From the NCBI GenBank assembly GCA_023078685.1, contig JALGAS010000001.1:1364001-1428000 (forward strand): a stretch of DNA of 64,000 nucleotides, written 5' to 3'. Positions 36,291 to 47,517 of the stretch are shown here, one piece after another. A program made the translations under genes and the position numbers. Each line of letters begins with the position of its first letter. Position 1 is the first letter of the stretch. The notes beneath the pieces are model-generated. The model did not search any database. It saw only the letters and a program-made list of their open reading frames with translations, and was not told where the DNA came from. Source of the DNA: Neopestalotiopsis rosae (Eukaryota; Ascomycota; Sordariomycetes; Amphisphaeriales; Sporocadaceae).

Positions 36291-38021
36291 ATGGGCAAAG
36301 GCACGGACAAGCTGTACATCACCCATTCGGAGTGGTCGTCGTCGGACGGGTTCTCTGCATCCACCGGCGCGCAAGCTCGCGCCAGTGCTGGCTCTTTCAA
36401 GCGTCTGCCCTTCAACTTTTGCGCCGCCTCTCTACAACCCTTCAAGAACCCAGTCTGCACTGCTGATGGAACTATATTCGATATCGAGGTCATCTCAAAA
36501 TGGCTCGACTCGCACGATACAAACCCTGTCGACGGCAAGCCCCTGCAGCTCAAAGATTTGTTCAAGCTCAACTTTGCGCGAAACGGTGACTTCGATGCGA
36601 GCCGGAACGATGGTGATGCGCAGGGCGATCTTATTGACCCTGTCACCTTCAAGGTCTTTACCGACAACACCCACATTGTTGCCATTCGGCACGGAACCTA
36701 CGCCAATGTTTTCGCCTGGGAAACCGTCGACCGCATGAACATCAAGGCCAAGATGTGGAGAGACCTGCTTGACGATAAGGAATTTGGCCGCTCAGATATC
36801 ATTACCCTACAAGATCCCCAGAATGCAGCGAGCAGGGACTTGAGCCAGTTCAAATATCTCAAGGATGGCGAGGACGCTTTGCTGACGAAACAGCAAGAGG
36901 AAGAGAGGAAAGAAGGGAATGTCAACATTAGCGCGTTGGGAAGAGTCGGCGACAAAGTTCTTCGAGCAAAAGAGGCCGTTGAAAAGGCGCGGAGGGAGCG
37001 AGAAGCCGGCGGCGACGTCAATCGCTCCAAAGCACTTGCAAAGGCCACTGGCACCAATGCACCCCGGCAATCTATGATTCAGGACAAGAAGCGCGCAGAC
37101 AACTCAGCTGTATACACAACTGGGCGTGCAGCCGCTTCCTTCACCTCGACTGGTCTCACCCCGGAAACGAGCGGCGAGCGTGCTGTCCTCACTGAAGAAG
37201 AATATATGCTCAAGCCGAAGCGGATAAAACACAAGGGATACGCACGAATGGAGACCAATCTTGGCGACCTCAATATCGAACTCCACCCCGAGTATGCGCC
37301 AAAAGCCGTTTGGAACTTTGTCCGTCTTGCACAAACTGGATATTACAGAGGGATGTCGTTTCACCGCAACATACGGAACTTTATGATACAGGGCGGAGAT
37401 CCAACGGGCACAGGTCGCGGTGGTGAGAGCATTTGGAAAAAGAACTTTGCCGACGAGTTCCAAGGACCCTTGACCCATGATTCACGTGGTATGCTGAGCA
37501 TGGCAAACAAGGGCAAGAACACCAACTCGAGTCAGTTTTTCATTACCTATCGACCCGTCAAGCATCTTGACCAAAAACACACGATATTTGGCAAGGTTGT
37601 TGGCGGAATGGATGTACTCAAGAAGATGGAGGATGTACCGACAGACGGCAGTGACCGCCCATTGAACAAAATCGTCATCAAGGACGTTGTGATTTATCTG
37701 GATCCATTCGAGGAATTCCAAAAGGCCAAGAGCGACCGAGAACGCAAAGAGGAAGAAAGGAAAAACATTGCGCTTCAAGGTGGAACCGAAGATGACAAGA
37801 CAACCTGGACTGGCAAGCGACTCAGACAAGACGGCACAGTTGACCAAGCAAGCAGCACAGGCAACGTTGGTAAATACTTGCAAGATGCTCTGAAACGTCA
37901 ATCTGGCTCAAGTAAAGTTGTCGAGGACGAAATCGTGGAAGAAGATGTGCCAGATACGTGGGAAGAACCTGTAAGGAAAAAGGCAAAGAGCGGAGGCTTT
38001 GGCAACTTTGATGCCTGGTAA
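36291..38021 (+). CDS. cyp8: U-box cyclophilin, CYP8/PPIL2 type peptidyl-prolyl isomerase
   Basis: Nuclear protein that couples a U-box (ubiquitin ligase fold) to a cyclophilin domain; the human homologue PPIL2 (CYP60) is spliceosome-associated. The product is 576 residues from one uninterrupted frame. The U-box spans about residues 35-110 (LPFNFCAASLQPFKNPVCT, then DIEVISKWLDSHDTNPV). A second U-box-like segment (DLIDPVTFKVFTDNTHIVAI) follows. A charged linker leads to the cyclophilin domain at about 317-475 (METNLGDLNIELHPEYAPK, FHRNIRNFMIQGGDPTGTGRGG, NSSQFFITY). The usual catalytic arginine is present in FHRNIRNF. The C-terminal 100 residues are charged and end FGNFDAW. The in-frame sequence upstream of 36291 lacks an ATG in good position, so 36291 is used. 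Confidence 0.95.
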   Translation: MGKGTDKLYITHSEWSSSDGFSASTGAQARASAGSFKRLPFNFCAASLQPFKNPVCTADGTIFDIEVISKWLDSHDTNPVDGKPLQLKDLFKLNFARNGDFDASRNDGDAQGDLIDPVTFKVFTDNTHIVAIRHGTYANVFAWETVDRMNIKAKMWRDLLDDKEFGRSDIITLQDPQNAASRDLSQFKYLKDGEDALLTKQQEEERKEGNVNISALGRVGDKVLRAKEAVEKARREREAGGDVNRSKALAKATGTNAPRQSMIQDKKRADNSAVYTTGRAAASFTSTGLTPETSGERAVLTEEEYMLKPKRIKHKGYARMETNLGDLNIELHPEYAPKAVWNFVRLAQTGYYRGMSFHRNIRNFMIQGGDPTGTGRGGESIWKKNFADEFQGPLTHDSRGMLSMANKGKNTNSSQFFITYRPVKHLDQKHTIFGKVVGGMDVLKKMEDVPTDGSDRPLNKIVIKDVVIYLDPFEEFQKAKSDRERKEEERKNIALQGGTEDDKTTWTGKRLRQDGTVDQASSTGNVGKYLQDALKRQSGSSKVVEDEIVEEDVPDTWEEPVRKKAKSGGFGNFDAW

Positions 38022-38392
38022 AAGCAACACTTGGCTGAGCGAGATTTACAAATTGCTTGATCGATATCACCAAGACGTCGGCTCCTATCGCTATCAACTA
38101 ACAGGCCTCAACCTGCCAGATGTACCGCGAGAAATGTGGGGTTGACCAGACTAGTCCAGAAAGTATGGCAAGTCTGACGATGAGAAGCATATTCGGCTCA
38201 AATCATACCACCAAATATTCAATACACAAAGGATAAGTCACATCATGCTTAGAACTCGTCTTACACACAACAACCACAGCCGAATCATATGATGAGAAGT
38301 TTAATCTATTCGTCTAGGTATATCTATTCACGTTGTTTCCAGACCCTCCAGGTCTCTCAGTATATACATGTTCAATGCCAGGATTCTCCCAA
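38022..38392. other. Convergent 3' flanks, no gene seen
   Basis: Spacer between the stop codons of the CYP8 and DUF7702 genes; presumed 3' untranslated regions. Confidence 0.7.
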
Positions 38393-39250
38393 TCAATGTC
38401 TCTCAGTACCGGCGGCTCTCTCCATACGCTCGCTCATCTCATACGAGTTGCTGCCACGGTTCCTGCTACCAAACAACTTGCCACGACTTTGTGTATCTGC
38501 GACCTTTTCAATCTTGTTCAGCGTCAGACCAAAGCCTTCCAAGATGGCAATGGCAATCATCTCCATGACGACGGCCATGCCAATTTGGATGCTAATATCT
38601 CCGGTAAGCTGGTTGAACTTGGGGTTATCCGAGTACACAGTTGCGGCAGAGTAGGCCAGGCGGATCAAGACAAAAGGCAGAGACAGCCCGACGGCGAGGG
38701 CCAGACGCTTCTCGCCCAACTCGGCGTGTGAGATTTGAAGAAACACCTGGACTGCGGCCAGGACGGTCAAGACAAATCCAGCAATCATGAGTCCGAGGCC
38801 AGCCTTGGAAAGGTCAGGCATGGTGTAGACGCCAGTGTCGGCGTAGTTGCTGCCGGCTTGACTGCCGCCAACCGAGGTCAGGATCAAGCCGACCAAGACA
38901 ACCAGCTGAACCAGTCGAATCATCTTCTCGTTGACCGTGGTATGGACCGACTTGCGAATACTCGTCAAGGCGCGGCTCAGCAGGCCCAGCTCGATGAGGA
39001 TCAGTGGGGACAGGCCGACATTAGAAAGCACCGCGGCTCCAATGTAGAGGCTGATGTTGTCAGGCTGCGATATGGTGGCCAGCTGCATCGATGGTCCAAT
39101 TATGCGTGCCAGAGAAAAGATGATGAGGTAGAACCATCCTGAGCTGCGGCCGAATCCGTGGCGGATGCACAAGAAGATGGCGATGAAAAGGGCTGGTACG
39201 TAAACAGCAATCTCGGCAATGGAGACGTTGTTTCTCTCTGATAAGGTCAT
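38393..39250 (-). CDS. DUF7702-family seven-helix membrane protein
   Basis: Single-exon gene for 285 residues with about seven hydrophobic helices. The N-terminal pattern ISIAEIAVYVPALFIAIF-like followed by CIRHGFGRSSGWFYLIIFSLARIIG is characteristic of fungal proteins with the DUF7702 domain. Later helices include LVQLVVLVGLILTSVGG, GLGLMIAGFVLTVLAAVQVFL and LALAVGLSLPFVLIRLAYS. A conserved polar tail follows the last helix (NKIEKVADTQSRGK). The molecular function of the family is not known. Similar topology to RTA1-like proteins, but the motifs differ. Confidence 0.88.
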   Translation of the reverse strand: MTLSERNNVSIAEIAVYVPALFIAIFLCIRHGFGRSSGWFYLIIFSLARIIGPSMQLATISQPDNISLYIGAAVLSNVGLSPLILIELGLLSRALTSIRKSVHTTVNEKMIRLVQLVVLVGLILTSVGGSQAGSNYADTGVYTMPDLSKAGLGLMIAGFVLTVLAAVQVFLQISHAELGEKRLALAVGLSLPFVLIRLAYSAATVYSDNPKFNQLTGDISIQIGMAVVMEMIAIAILEGFGLTLNKIEKVADTQSRGKLFGSRNRGSNSYEMSERMERAAGTERH

Positions 39251-42200
39251 GACGAAAGATCAAAAATGTGAGGTAGATGGCTGAAATGAATATGTATGTG
39301 TGGATTGTAATCGGGTAGTTTGATGAGGTTATAAGTGTTGCTAATACGGTTTGTATGTGTTGGGTCAATATAGTAGAGGGCGTAGGGTATCCTATAGGAG
39401 ATCTTGGCTGTCTTGGCTTTTACAATCAATACCAAAGCCAAGAGCCCTTGGCACTGGTCTTTATATTCCTTTCACATCTCAACTTCTTTCTAAACTTTTG
39501 ACCATATTCCAATTGCAATATTGCGAGTCCGACACTGCAAGTACAGCCAGGAAGCGGCTCCCTCTGGAGTGTCTCGCTACAGCTGGCCATGTTCCTTAAG
39601 CGAGTGCGAAAAGGGCGCTAAATGTCGTTTGGGCTTTAGGTTGCTGCCTCAGCCACCCAATTTTGGCACCAATGTGTGGTTGAAATGTTACTGCCTATAC
39701 TTAGCGTCCAGCTATACAGCAGAAAGGGCGTCCATGCTCAGATGGTCAAGAGTGAGGATATTGTCCATGACTGGTCCGGTCTTCTGCCGTGTTTCGTAGT
39801 GTAGCTGACTACATTTGAAAAGGCTCATCTTAGTTATTCCCGGTCGCGATCCGACCAACCATTGAATCAGAATCATGTCTGGTGAAGAGTTTTCTGACGC
39901 GTCCCCCTCAAATGTAGGATCACTGATCTCATACCTTACATCGCCAAATCTCGGGGTCAGCGATCAGATCATTAGATCAATCTCACGGCGTAGTTCGGCT
40001 ATTCCCCTTCTTATTCAAGCAAAGCACAAATGCGCGATTGATTCAGTAGTATGAGTGACATAAGGATGCATATTGATCGTATTTCCTTGGCGATGCTCCA
40101 TTCGCCAATGATTACCCTTCTCTACTTCTCCCACCTAGCCCACGAAAGCTACTCGGCCGAGTTCAGGACTGGTGGTGATATACAACCCAATGTTGAGCAA
40201 GCAATCAAAGGCACAATACGTTGAGCGAATTATTGTTATATGACTTGAAGGAAGGATATATCGAAGTCATTCGCAAAGTATTGCCCAATCCATTTACTGT
40301 CCGAAAGACAAGCAAATTGTTTTCGGTGGGTAAGAATCCTCTGCCTTCGTCATGCGACGGTACGTAACATTTACAGCGCTTAGAACGGGTCTGAAATAGT
40401 TGCAAAATATGCCTCAGAACGAGCACGCAAAGAGAGTGGGAAGAAAGATGGAAAGACAAGAGATCAAAAGGTAGCAAAGTAATGTTACCATTACGGCATC
40501 ACGACAAAATAGTATGCTGATACTGCGAGGCCGCTTGGCTGCTCTCTTGGCCGCTTCTTGGGTTGCAATTTTGTTCAGTGTTTGACGCGTCACCTAGCGG
40601 AACCTTTGGCCGGTCGATCTCTCAATAGTATTCTTGGCTTGGCTTGGGGCTCTGCTCATATGCCGGGCCAAGGATCAAGGGGGTCGAAAGGGCTGAAGAT
40701 CTTCAGAGGAAAACTGTTCCTGCTGATACGTAGATAATGTGAGCGCAGGGACCCCTTGAGAGACGAGGGGGGAACAAATGGGGGATTTCCACCAGGGGAC
40801 CCGTGGGCTAGACAAGATAGACCAGACAGACAGGCGCCTACCTAAAAGCCTAACTTCCAAGACCCAGACCTGCATATTCCAAGCCCTATCACCATATGCA
40901 TGGCGTACTTTAGAGGCTAAATAATTCCCCTAGGCTTGCCAGGTAATAAGCATGATTGAAAAGTCAAAGCGAATGCGAGAAATCTTTCAAGACCTAGCTT
41001 GGGCTCTTTGTTTGTTTCTTATGATCTCACGCGCTAGACAAGCTGAGCTGAAAAAAGCTTGATTCAACATTGCTCTACTCTACTCTAGTATAGTATAGTC
41101 AGTTTGTCTACTTGAAAGAAGCACTGCCTGCCTGTCATCATCATTGGGTCCAGTAGTTTGAAGAACCACATGCTTCCATGTCTGTTCTTTATCATCTTCT
41201 TTTGATCTTCAAGAGATGCGCCGGAATTGCCGTGACCAACTCCTGTACTTTTCTGTACGACCAAGATCTGCTCTCCCTGACCAACCCTGACTAAACCACA
41301 TGCAGCCACTCGAGGGCTCATAATCTTGCATATATATGTCATCCAGATCCACCGAAAACAACGAGGATCGTCAGCCCAACAACGATTCACACCCCAAGCA
41401 GCGCATCAGGGCATGTAAACCATGGCCACTCAATCCGAGACCGGCGCCGTGACCCGAGCAAGGAGTCCAGGTTGCGACAGTGCAATCTGATAATACCTCC
41501 GAGCAAGATCAAGATCCGCTTCTTGGCAGGACCATTGAAAAGGTGTGCACGCTGCACGGGTTGCAGGCTTACTCACGAGGCGACGTCCCACTGCGTCTTG
41601 ATTACTGCTCAATTCGTGACGGTGATCCGCGTTGTGCCCCCAGGAGGCCACGCACGCATGGCCCTTTTGCTGATAAGGGGATATGTTGATTGCAAGGGTG
41701 ATGGCGCAAAAGAGACGTGCAAGAGTGCAAAGAGAAAACCAAAACAGGTCCATATCCCGCGAGATTGTGCTCAAGAAACCTCTGGGAGGCAGAGGAACCC
41801 CCTTCGCCAATCCCCGGGTCCGTGGTCTCCATTTATACTACTTGCGTCAACCCACTTGCCTATACAGGACAAAACATCGGACGAGACCCCCGTCAACTGC
41901 CGAACTGTGCCAAGACAAATGCAACGGCGGGTGGCTTTCGAGAAGGAGTCCTTCTACCTTAGGTTATATCATCTCCTCGTACCAAGGGCTTAGGTCACGT
42001 ACGTTATGTTGCGCCCAACGGCCCCGGCTCATCGTGACTTGAACAACAAAATCACTCGCCAAATCTGGCAATGAAGTGCTTTGTCCGGCAGATGAATTAT
42101 GGAGTTGCATGGTCTATTCGCCATCGATATGCGCTTTGTCGTTGAGAGAGTCATCGACAAACACAGAAGTAACTCCCCCCTTGCTGATCCGTAAAAATAA

Positions 42201-42361
42201 AAAGAATTAAAAAAAAATCACGGAGAGGAAAAAGAAAAAAATGGCCCGATCTTATCAATTCTCCGTCAGGCTTCTCGGCTACAAAGAGCCTGGGGTTTCC
42301 CTCCCTTACGTCCGGGGAAGATTGATGTTGACGCAGATTCACTCGGTCTCAAATTCCAAAC
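39251..42361. other. 3.1 kb region without an intact gene
   Basis: Upstream region of the DUF7702 gene, then sequence with only short open frames until the esterase gene. At 41.42-42.0 kb several overlapping plus-strand frames are open at once (see the separate entry). A purine/A-rich stretch at 42205-42240 precedes the esterase start. Confidence 0.55.
41423..41993 (+). other. Overlapping open frames of doubtful status
   Basis: Three plus-strand frames are open over about 200-520 bases. One begins with a good ATG near 41423 (MATQSETGAVTRARSPG) but stops after 23 codons. A second, from 41472, runs 173 codons and is Cys-rich at its start (RCARCTGCRLTHE) but lacks an ATG. A third is 69 codons. 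A TATATAT element near 41332 precedes them. This could be a decayed or frame-shifted gene, or chance. No family is recognised. Confidence 0.2.
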
Positions 42362-43588
42362 ATGCTTCCGATCACTACCTTGTGGCTCGCTGCCGTCTCC
42401 GCTGCCGGTCTGGCCTCTGCCACTAAGAAGAGTGCCGGCTGTGGCTCCGGTGACGATATTCCCGACCTTGAAGAACGTATCACCTATGATCTTAAGGCCA
42501 ACGAGAGTCGTTCGTACAGTAAGTCTTTGCAGATCCCAAAGACACACATGCCTTGTCGTGTCTGTTGTTTCCCATGCGCCTCGACAGCGGCACTTGGACC
42601 CATCAAAACATGAATCCATGACCTATAACACGCGAAAGAGGCAACTTGCTAATCACAAGAGGTTCGTAGTGTTCTGGCTGCCCAAAGAGTACGATGGAGA
42701 GACCCCCCTTCCCATCATCTTCTCGTACCATGGCGTAAGGCAATCGCCAGCCAAGGAGGCCAACCTCGACTGGTTCACCGATCCGGCATACAACACGGGC
42801 CAGATTGTCGTCTACCCGCAGGCCGTGGAGGCGCCAGGCACCAACGAGGTCATGTGGCAGGGCCCCAAGCAGGCGACGCAGGACGACGTGACTTTCACCC
42901 TGCAGATTCTCGACGAGATGGAGGACCTCTTCTGCGTGGACACTGACCGCGTCTACGCGAGCGGTAAGTCCGAGGGCGCGGGCTTCGTCGGCATCCTGGC
43001 GTGCAACTCGACGTCGAACCAGCGCTTCGCCGCCTACGCGCCCGTCTCGGGCGCCTTCTACCCGGGCAACAACGACGAGTCGACCAAGGGCTGCGAGAAG
43101 GAGGTGCCCATCCCGTGCGACCCGCAGCGCTGCAACATCCCCTTCCTCGAGTTCCACGGCGAGGCCGACTTCCTGGCCCCTTACGACGGCGGCCTGCAGC
43201 GCCACGAGTGCCTGCCCAACATCCCCGACTACATGCAGGAGTGGGCGGACCGCGACGAGCTGCCCAGCGAGCCCGTCGAGGTGTACAACCTCACCGACGT
43301 GGCCGTCGTCTACAAGTGGCGCGAGGACGGCCTCGTCACCCACGTCTACGACGGCCCCAAGGTCGGGCACGACTGGCCCTGGACCGTCGAGAACCCTGAC
43401 ACGGTCCGCGCCCACAGCAAGCCCTGCACTTTCAACGCCACGAGCTACATCTTTGAGTGGTTTGCCAACTTTACCCTGGCGTAAGTAGTCATCGTTCTTC
43501 CATTCATGTCTTGTCCTGCCAACGAATGACTAACCTGTTCCGTCTTAGGGATTCGACTGGCTGCAGCAACAGTACTGACGAGGACTAA
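42362..43588 (+). CDS. Secreted CE1-type esterase (feruloyl esterase / PHB depolymerase family)
   Basis: Likely secreted serine esterase of 335 residues. The signal peptide is MLPITTLWLAAVSAAGLASA. Exons 42362-42518, 42670-43480 and 43549-43588. The first intron (151 nt) must end at TTCGTAG, since only this acceptor restores the frame; it gives RSYMFWLPKEYDG, a typical entry strand of the family, and a GCTAAT branch site lies upstream. The last exon adds only a 13-residue tail. Catalytic candidates: Ser153 in ASGKSEGAGF (GxSxG), an acid in HGEADFLAPYDGG and the His in GHDWPWT. The oxyanion region is FSYHGVRQSP. Many Cys residues suggest disulfides. Members cleave feruloyl esters of plant wall polysaccharides or related esters; the exact substrate is not known. 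Codon use is much more GC-rich than in the neighbouring genes. Confidence 0.88.
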
Positions 43589-44274
43589 ACATGGTCGGAG
43601 CTATGAATGGGTGGATATAGCACGGTAGAATGCGCGTTTGATTATTCAACAAAGAAGGCACGTAGAAGTCGTATCATGGCATGACGCAGCGTTTGTAGAT
43701 TGTTTATAGCGTAGATATAGGTACACTCTATATATATATATATGGGAAGTTTAAATGAGTCAATGATGAGTTATCGAGTTACACAATGACTACTGCAATG
43801 GTAGATGGGGTGCAAGAGTTATTACCGGTCGGCGATTCATGACGTTGGGTGAGTGGGGATGGAACATAGTATATCTCGGCAGTTGGAAACACCGAATTAT
43901 ACTATGCATCCCCCTGAGGATATCCATGACATCCACCTCCAGGCCCCATACAATTGGTACGAGTTGACAACGAGCAGTCAATTAGATTGTGCAGATTTGA
44001 ATTCAAGTGCCGGCTAGACATTGCATCACTTGTTCATGTTCTACTCTTATGTATGAACTAATGCCCAATGAGTTTGTGTGGAGAGATAGCGCCCGAAACT
44101 CCCTGACCTTAGGGTAGTGGATAGTGGAGCTCGCAGATATCTCCGTGAAGCCGAGACTTTCGGCATTATCTTGGCTGTAGGCGGTCTCAATCACAGCCAA
44201 GATACTTTTCACCGAAGAACTCCTATACCTCTTTCCTAGTCCCTAGCCGCAAACGGGGATTTCCTCCTGCTGAC
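43589..44274. promoter_or_regulatory. Spacer with upstream region of the Zn2Cys6 gene
   Basis: About 690 bp. A TA microsatellite lies at about 43728-43743. A perfect palindrome GCCGA-N5-TCGGC (44150-44164) sits 111 bases before the ATG of the regulator gene, the form of a site bound by a dimeric Zn2Cys6 protein. No gene is seen. Confidence 0.5.
44150..44164. promoter_or_regulatory. Candidate Zn2Cys6-type binding palindrome
   Basis: GCCGA and TCGGC separated by five bases, a perfect inverted repeat with CCG-type half sites pointing apart or together as in many Gal4-like sites. Its position just upstream of a Zn2Cys6 gene suggests autoregulation, but this is inference. A related but shorter CGA-N5-TCG occurs at 52108-52118 upstream of the first P450 gene. 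Confidence 0.35.
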
Positions 44275-46940
44275 ATGACGCCCAAATCCAACAAGGCGTG
44301 TCTCCCCTGTCACGAGCGCAAGGTCCGGTGCGACTTCTCCACCGCTGGAACGCCGTGCCGCTCATGCGTCGGGAGAAACTGCCAAGACAGATGTGTCCGC
44401 GCCGTTCGGCGGCCCAGAACGTACGTGTGCTCGCCTCCTTGTCGTCTCGGCGAAAATTACCGCTTGGCTTACTTTTGCACTTCCCAGCCGGCCACATGCG
44501 AGTTTGCAAGGTCCCAAAACTTCAGCTCGGAGAGTGACACGCACAGCCAGTGGACAGGAACGACGTCGCTCGCCTCCTACCGTAGATCGTCTTGAGCCGC
44601 CGGATCAAGTTCAAGGCGGCCAAGTAGATAGCGGCGTGGTCAGTACTATTTCGAATAGATTCGGTTCATTTTGGTTTATGTAGCTGACAATAATTGCAAA
44701 GCTGCCTGTTGTCGCCACAGAAAACTCTACTCGTCCCTTTGAGCAACCCGTGCCACCACTGCAAGTATCGCCGGCCTCCTTTGATGAAACGTCTGCCAGC
44801 CCCGAGAATCAGATTCTAGTCCAAATCTGTCATGAGGCCGCGACCAGTAAAGGCTTACCGCCCGTCTCAACTCTTCTTCATTCCTGCAGCCCTTACCGGG
44901 ATTCCATCATATACCGGGACCGCTCCAATCCCATGTTCATTTTGGCCAACGCGATTAGCACCGAGCCAAGGAGCCTTACGAGAGTCGTCATTAGAGATCA
45001 AGCACAGAGCCAAGTCGGGTCCTCTTACGATCAAGAGCAGCCGAGTCTTTTCAATCACTTGGACGAGCCCGATACCCTGGACACAAAATTCCTTCGAGAC
45101 AAGGGAGCTTTGACCTTGCCAATTTCTCCATACCGGTAGGACGTCCTTCTTTGACTTCTTCTCTCTATACTTCAACTTTTCTTCACCTCCCTTTCCCCGT
45201 CATCTCTTCTTCCTCGACAGCGTCTAGAATGGGCAGAGCTGATACCAGAATAGTGAAGAATTGCTCAAGGTGTATTTCAGACAATGCCACCCGCATGCTC
45301 CAGTCTTCGACCGTGTCGAATTCATGCTTTCCCTGAACTCGGGTCACTACTCTGCGTTCCTTGCGCAATGCGTCTTTGCAAGTAGTGCCCAGTATGCACC
45401 CACAGAGTTGTTGATGCAATGTGGTTTCAGGGACAGAGTGTCGGCACAAAAGAAGTTCAGCGAGAACGCTGCCTTGCTGTACGATCTAGGGTACGAAAGA
45501 AGCCAGTTGCGGATGTTGCAAGGTTCCATCGTCCTGGGCTCGTCAATCTTGTCGTACACACACGATAAGGACTTCCGCTACTGGATATGGAACGCCGGGC
45601 GCATTGCAATGAAGATGGGCCTGCATAGAAAGTGAGTACTTTCATCGACTTCATTTCTCCTCTTCTCCTGACAATTGCACCTCGATCCTCATTCCACTGG
45701 TTGCAACGTATAATCGGCGGTCGGAACTAATGAGCCGTACAGCGATATATCAAATGACATGGATACCGCCACGCATTTATTGTGTCGCAGGATATGGAGT
45801 TGCTTACATGTATGTGGTCCCGATTCTGTCATGCCAAAAACCCTTGCTGACTCTGCTTCCAGGATAGCGATTTGTTGCTGTCACTAACCGGGCTTTCCAA
45901 TTCGAGAATGTTGGACATGACCAAGTGTACCGTGAAACCCGTCACAGGCGACGACGACTGGGACAGCATGGACATACCAGCAGAATTTTCCCCTGTGCTT
46001 GAGCCTGTACCTCGGCGGCAAAAGCGGTATTTGGTGGAAAGAAATAAGCTGTCCATGATAGGCAAGTTCGTTTTGGTCGTAATCACCAATGCAGTCTATT
46101 AACAGATCTCCAGGGGAACGCTGCTTTTCAACGATGAGAGATGTAGAAAAGTTCGGTGACAACGACGGCCACGTCAACGACCTCACTCAGCAGTTTGCTG
46201 CGTGGCGGTCATCTTTGCCAGAGGTCCTGCAAATAGATCCAGATCCCTACAGTACAGAGGGGAACCTGGAGCTGACGATGCTTCTGGCTCTGAGTCACCG
46301 ATTTCAGTGCTTCTTGTATCGTGCATTACGACGATACTATTTCTCCGTCCACGACAGTCGACACATCTGGGCGAACCAGCAACTGAAGATGGCAATGCTG
46401 GGCATCGACAGTCTGATTGGCAAAATGATGACCAACGGAGACCTGAGGATGCTTCCTCTGAGCTTGTGAGTAGCCCATTCTTGTGCCCTTCATGACGCCC
46501 AGTCGACCGATGAACAGTAATTCTCTCGTGACCACTTTGACTAATTGTCACATCTCCTTAGTGTTCATTGTGTCTTGACAGTACTAGTTTTTCGCATAGA
46601 ATCTGCTGTTGACCCACAGGAACCAGCCATATATGCATCCATGTCCGTTGGATATATTCAGCAGGGACTAGTATTTCTCAGGGCGCTGAGTGATCTGCCC
46701 ATTGTTGAACGTGGCCTCATCCTGATCGAGGGGATAATTGAGCAGAAGAACCTCCCTATACATACGGGATCAACTACCAACAAATCAGTGTCTCATGCGA
46801 CTAATGGTCATGTCTCGCCAGCAATGGGGTCCGAACCTTTTGCGAGTAACACCCAGGATCGCAACGAGCCTCTTTCGTTCTGGTTTGAAGAGATATTTGG
46901 TACAGAGATCATAGAGGCACTCGATCTTGTGGGGACGTGA
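44275..46940 (+). CDS. Zn(II)2Cys6 fungal transcription factor
   Basis: Nuclear DNA-binding regulator of 701 residues. The zinc cluster is at the N-terminus: Cys9, Cys12, Cys19, Cys28, Cys31 and Cys36 or Cys40 (CLPCHERKVRC, CRSC). Eight exons: 44275-44420, 44488-44638, 44702-45135, 45254-45631, 45743-45809, 45863-46061, 46114-46465 and 46562-46940. The middle homology region starts near LLKVYFRQCHPHAPVFDRVEF and continues through WNAGRIAMKMGLHR, DSDLLLSLTGLSNSRML to FFDxxF-like C-terminal helices. The second intron uses a GTCAGT donor. The sixth (46062-46113) appears to be a GC-AG intron (AG|GCAAGT); it is the only junction I found that keeps the frame. It may regulate the accessory genes to its right, as such regulators often lie in metabolite clusters, but this is inferred from position. 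Confidence 0.88.
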
Positions 46941-47517
46941 CAAGATTGTTTGTTCATTGTTTGTTATTCTGTTTAACGTCTTGGCCCTATGGTGACCCTA
47001 CCGTGACAGCCGCATTCGTGACGTGCTGAACCTCGGATGTAAGGCAAACAAACTCCTGGCCATTCATGTATTGTAAACAATTTGCTTTTTATCCATACCA
47101 TGGTCTGCATTATTGGTCAGAGTACGCAGTTGAAGCGGAAAGGCTCTGAGCCTTACAACGCATCATTCGACTTTGCAGAGATTTCAACTAATACCTGTGC
47201 CGCACCCCTCACCAACACGAAGTGGCCGCTGGTGATGAGACCAGCTGAAATCACACTCAGCTATGGCAACAACCTGTGAAGTAACAAGCCGGCTGTCATA
47301 ACTCTCAAATGGGTCTAGATCAGTCAGATGTGGCTTTCACCCTTGTCAATAGGTATGCATTGTCAGCACACGGAGGATAAGCTGAGGCTGCTTCAGTGAT
47401 ACAACTTGGGGGAGCAGTATTAGCATATAAGACGCGACATTTCTCGTGAATTATCGAATTTTCAGATTTGCGAATCAACTTGACTAAACACTCTACCCAT
47501 TATTGCCGATAAGCACC
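46941..47517. promoter_or_regulatory. Upstream region of the FAD-linked oxidase gene
   Basis: 577 bp between the regulator gene and the oxidase gene, both on the plus strand. It holds the 3' flank and a promoter; no supported gene. Confidence 0.5.

Noticed and set aside
42603..43415. 270-codon minus-strand frame opposite the esterase gene
   Set aside because: Val/Leu/Gly/Asp-rich shadow of GC-biased codons.
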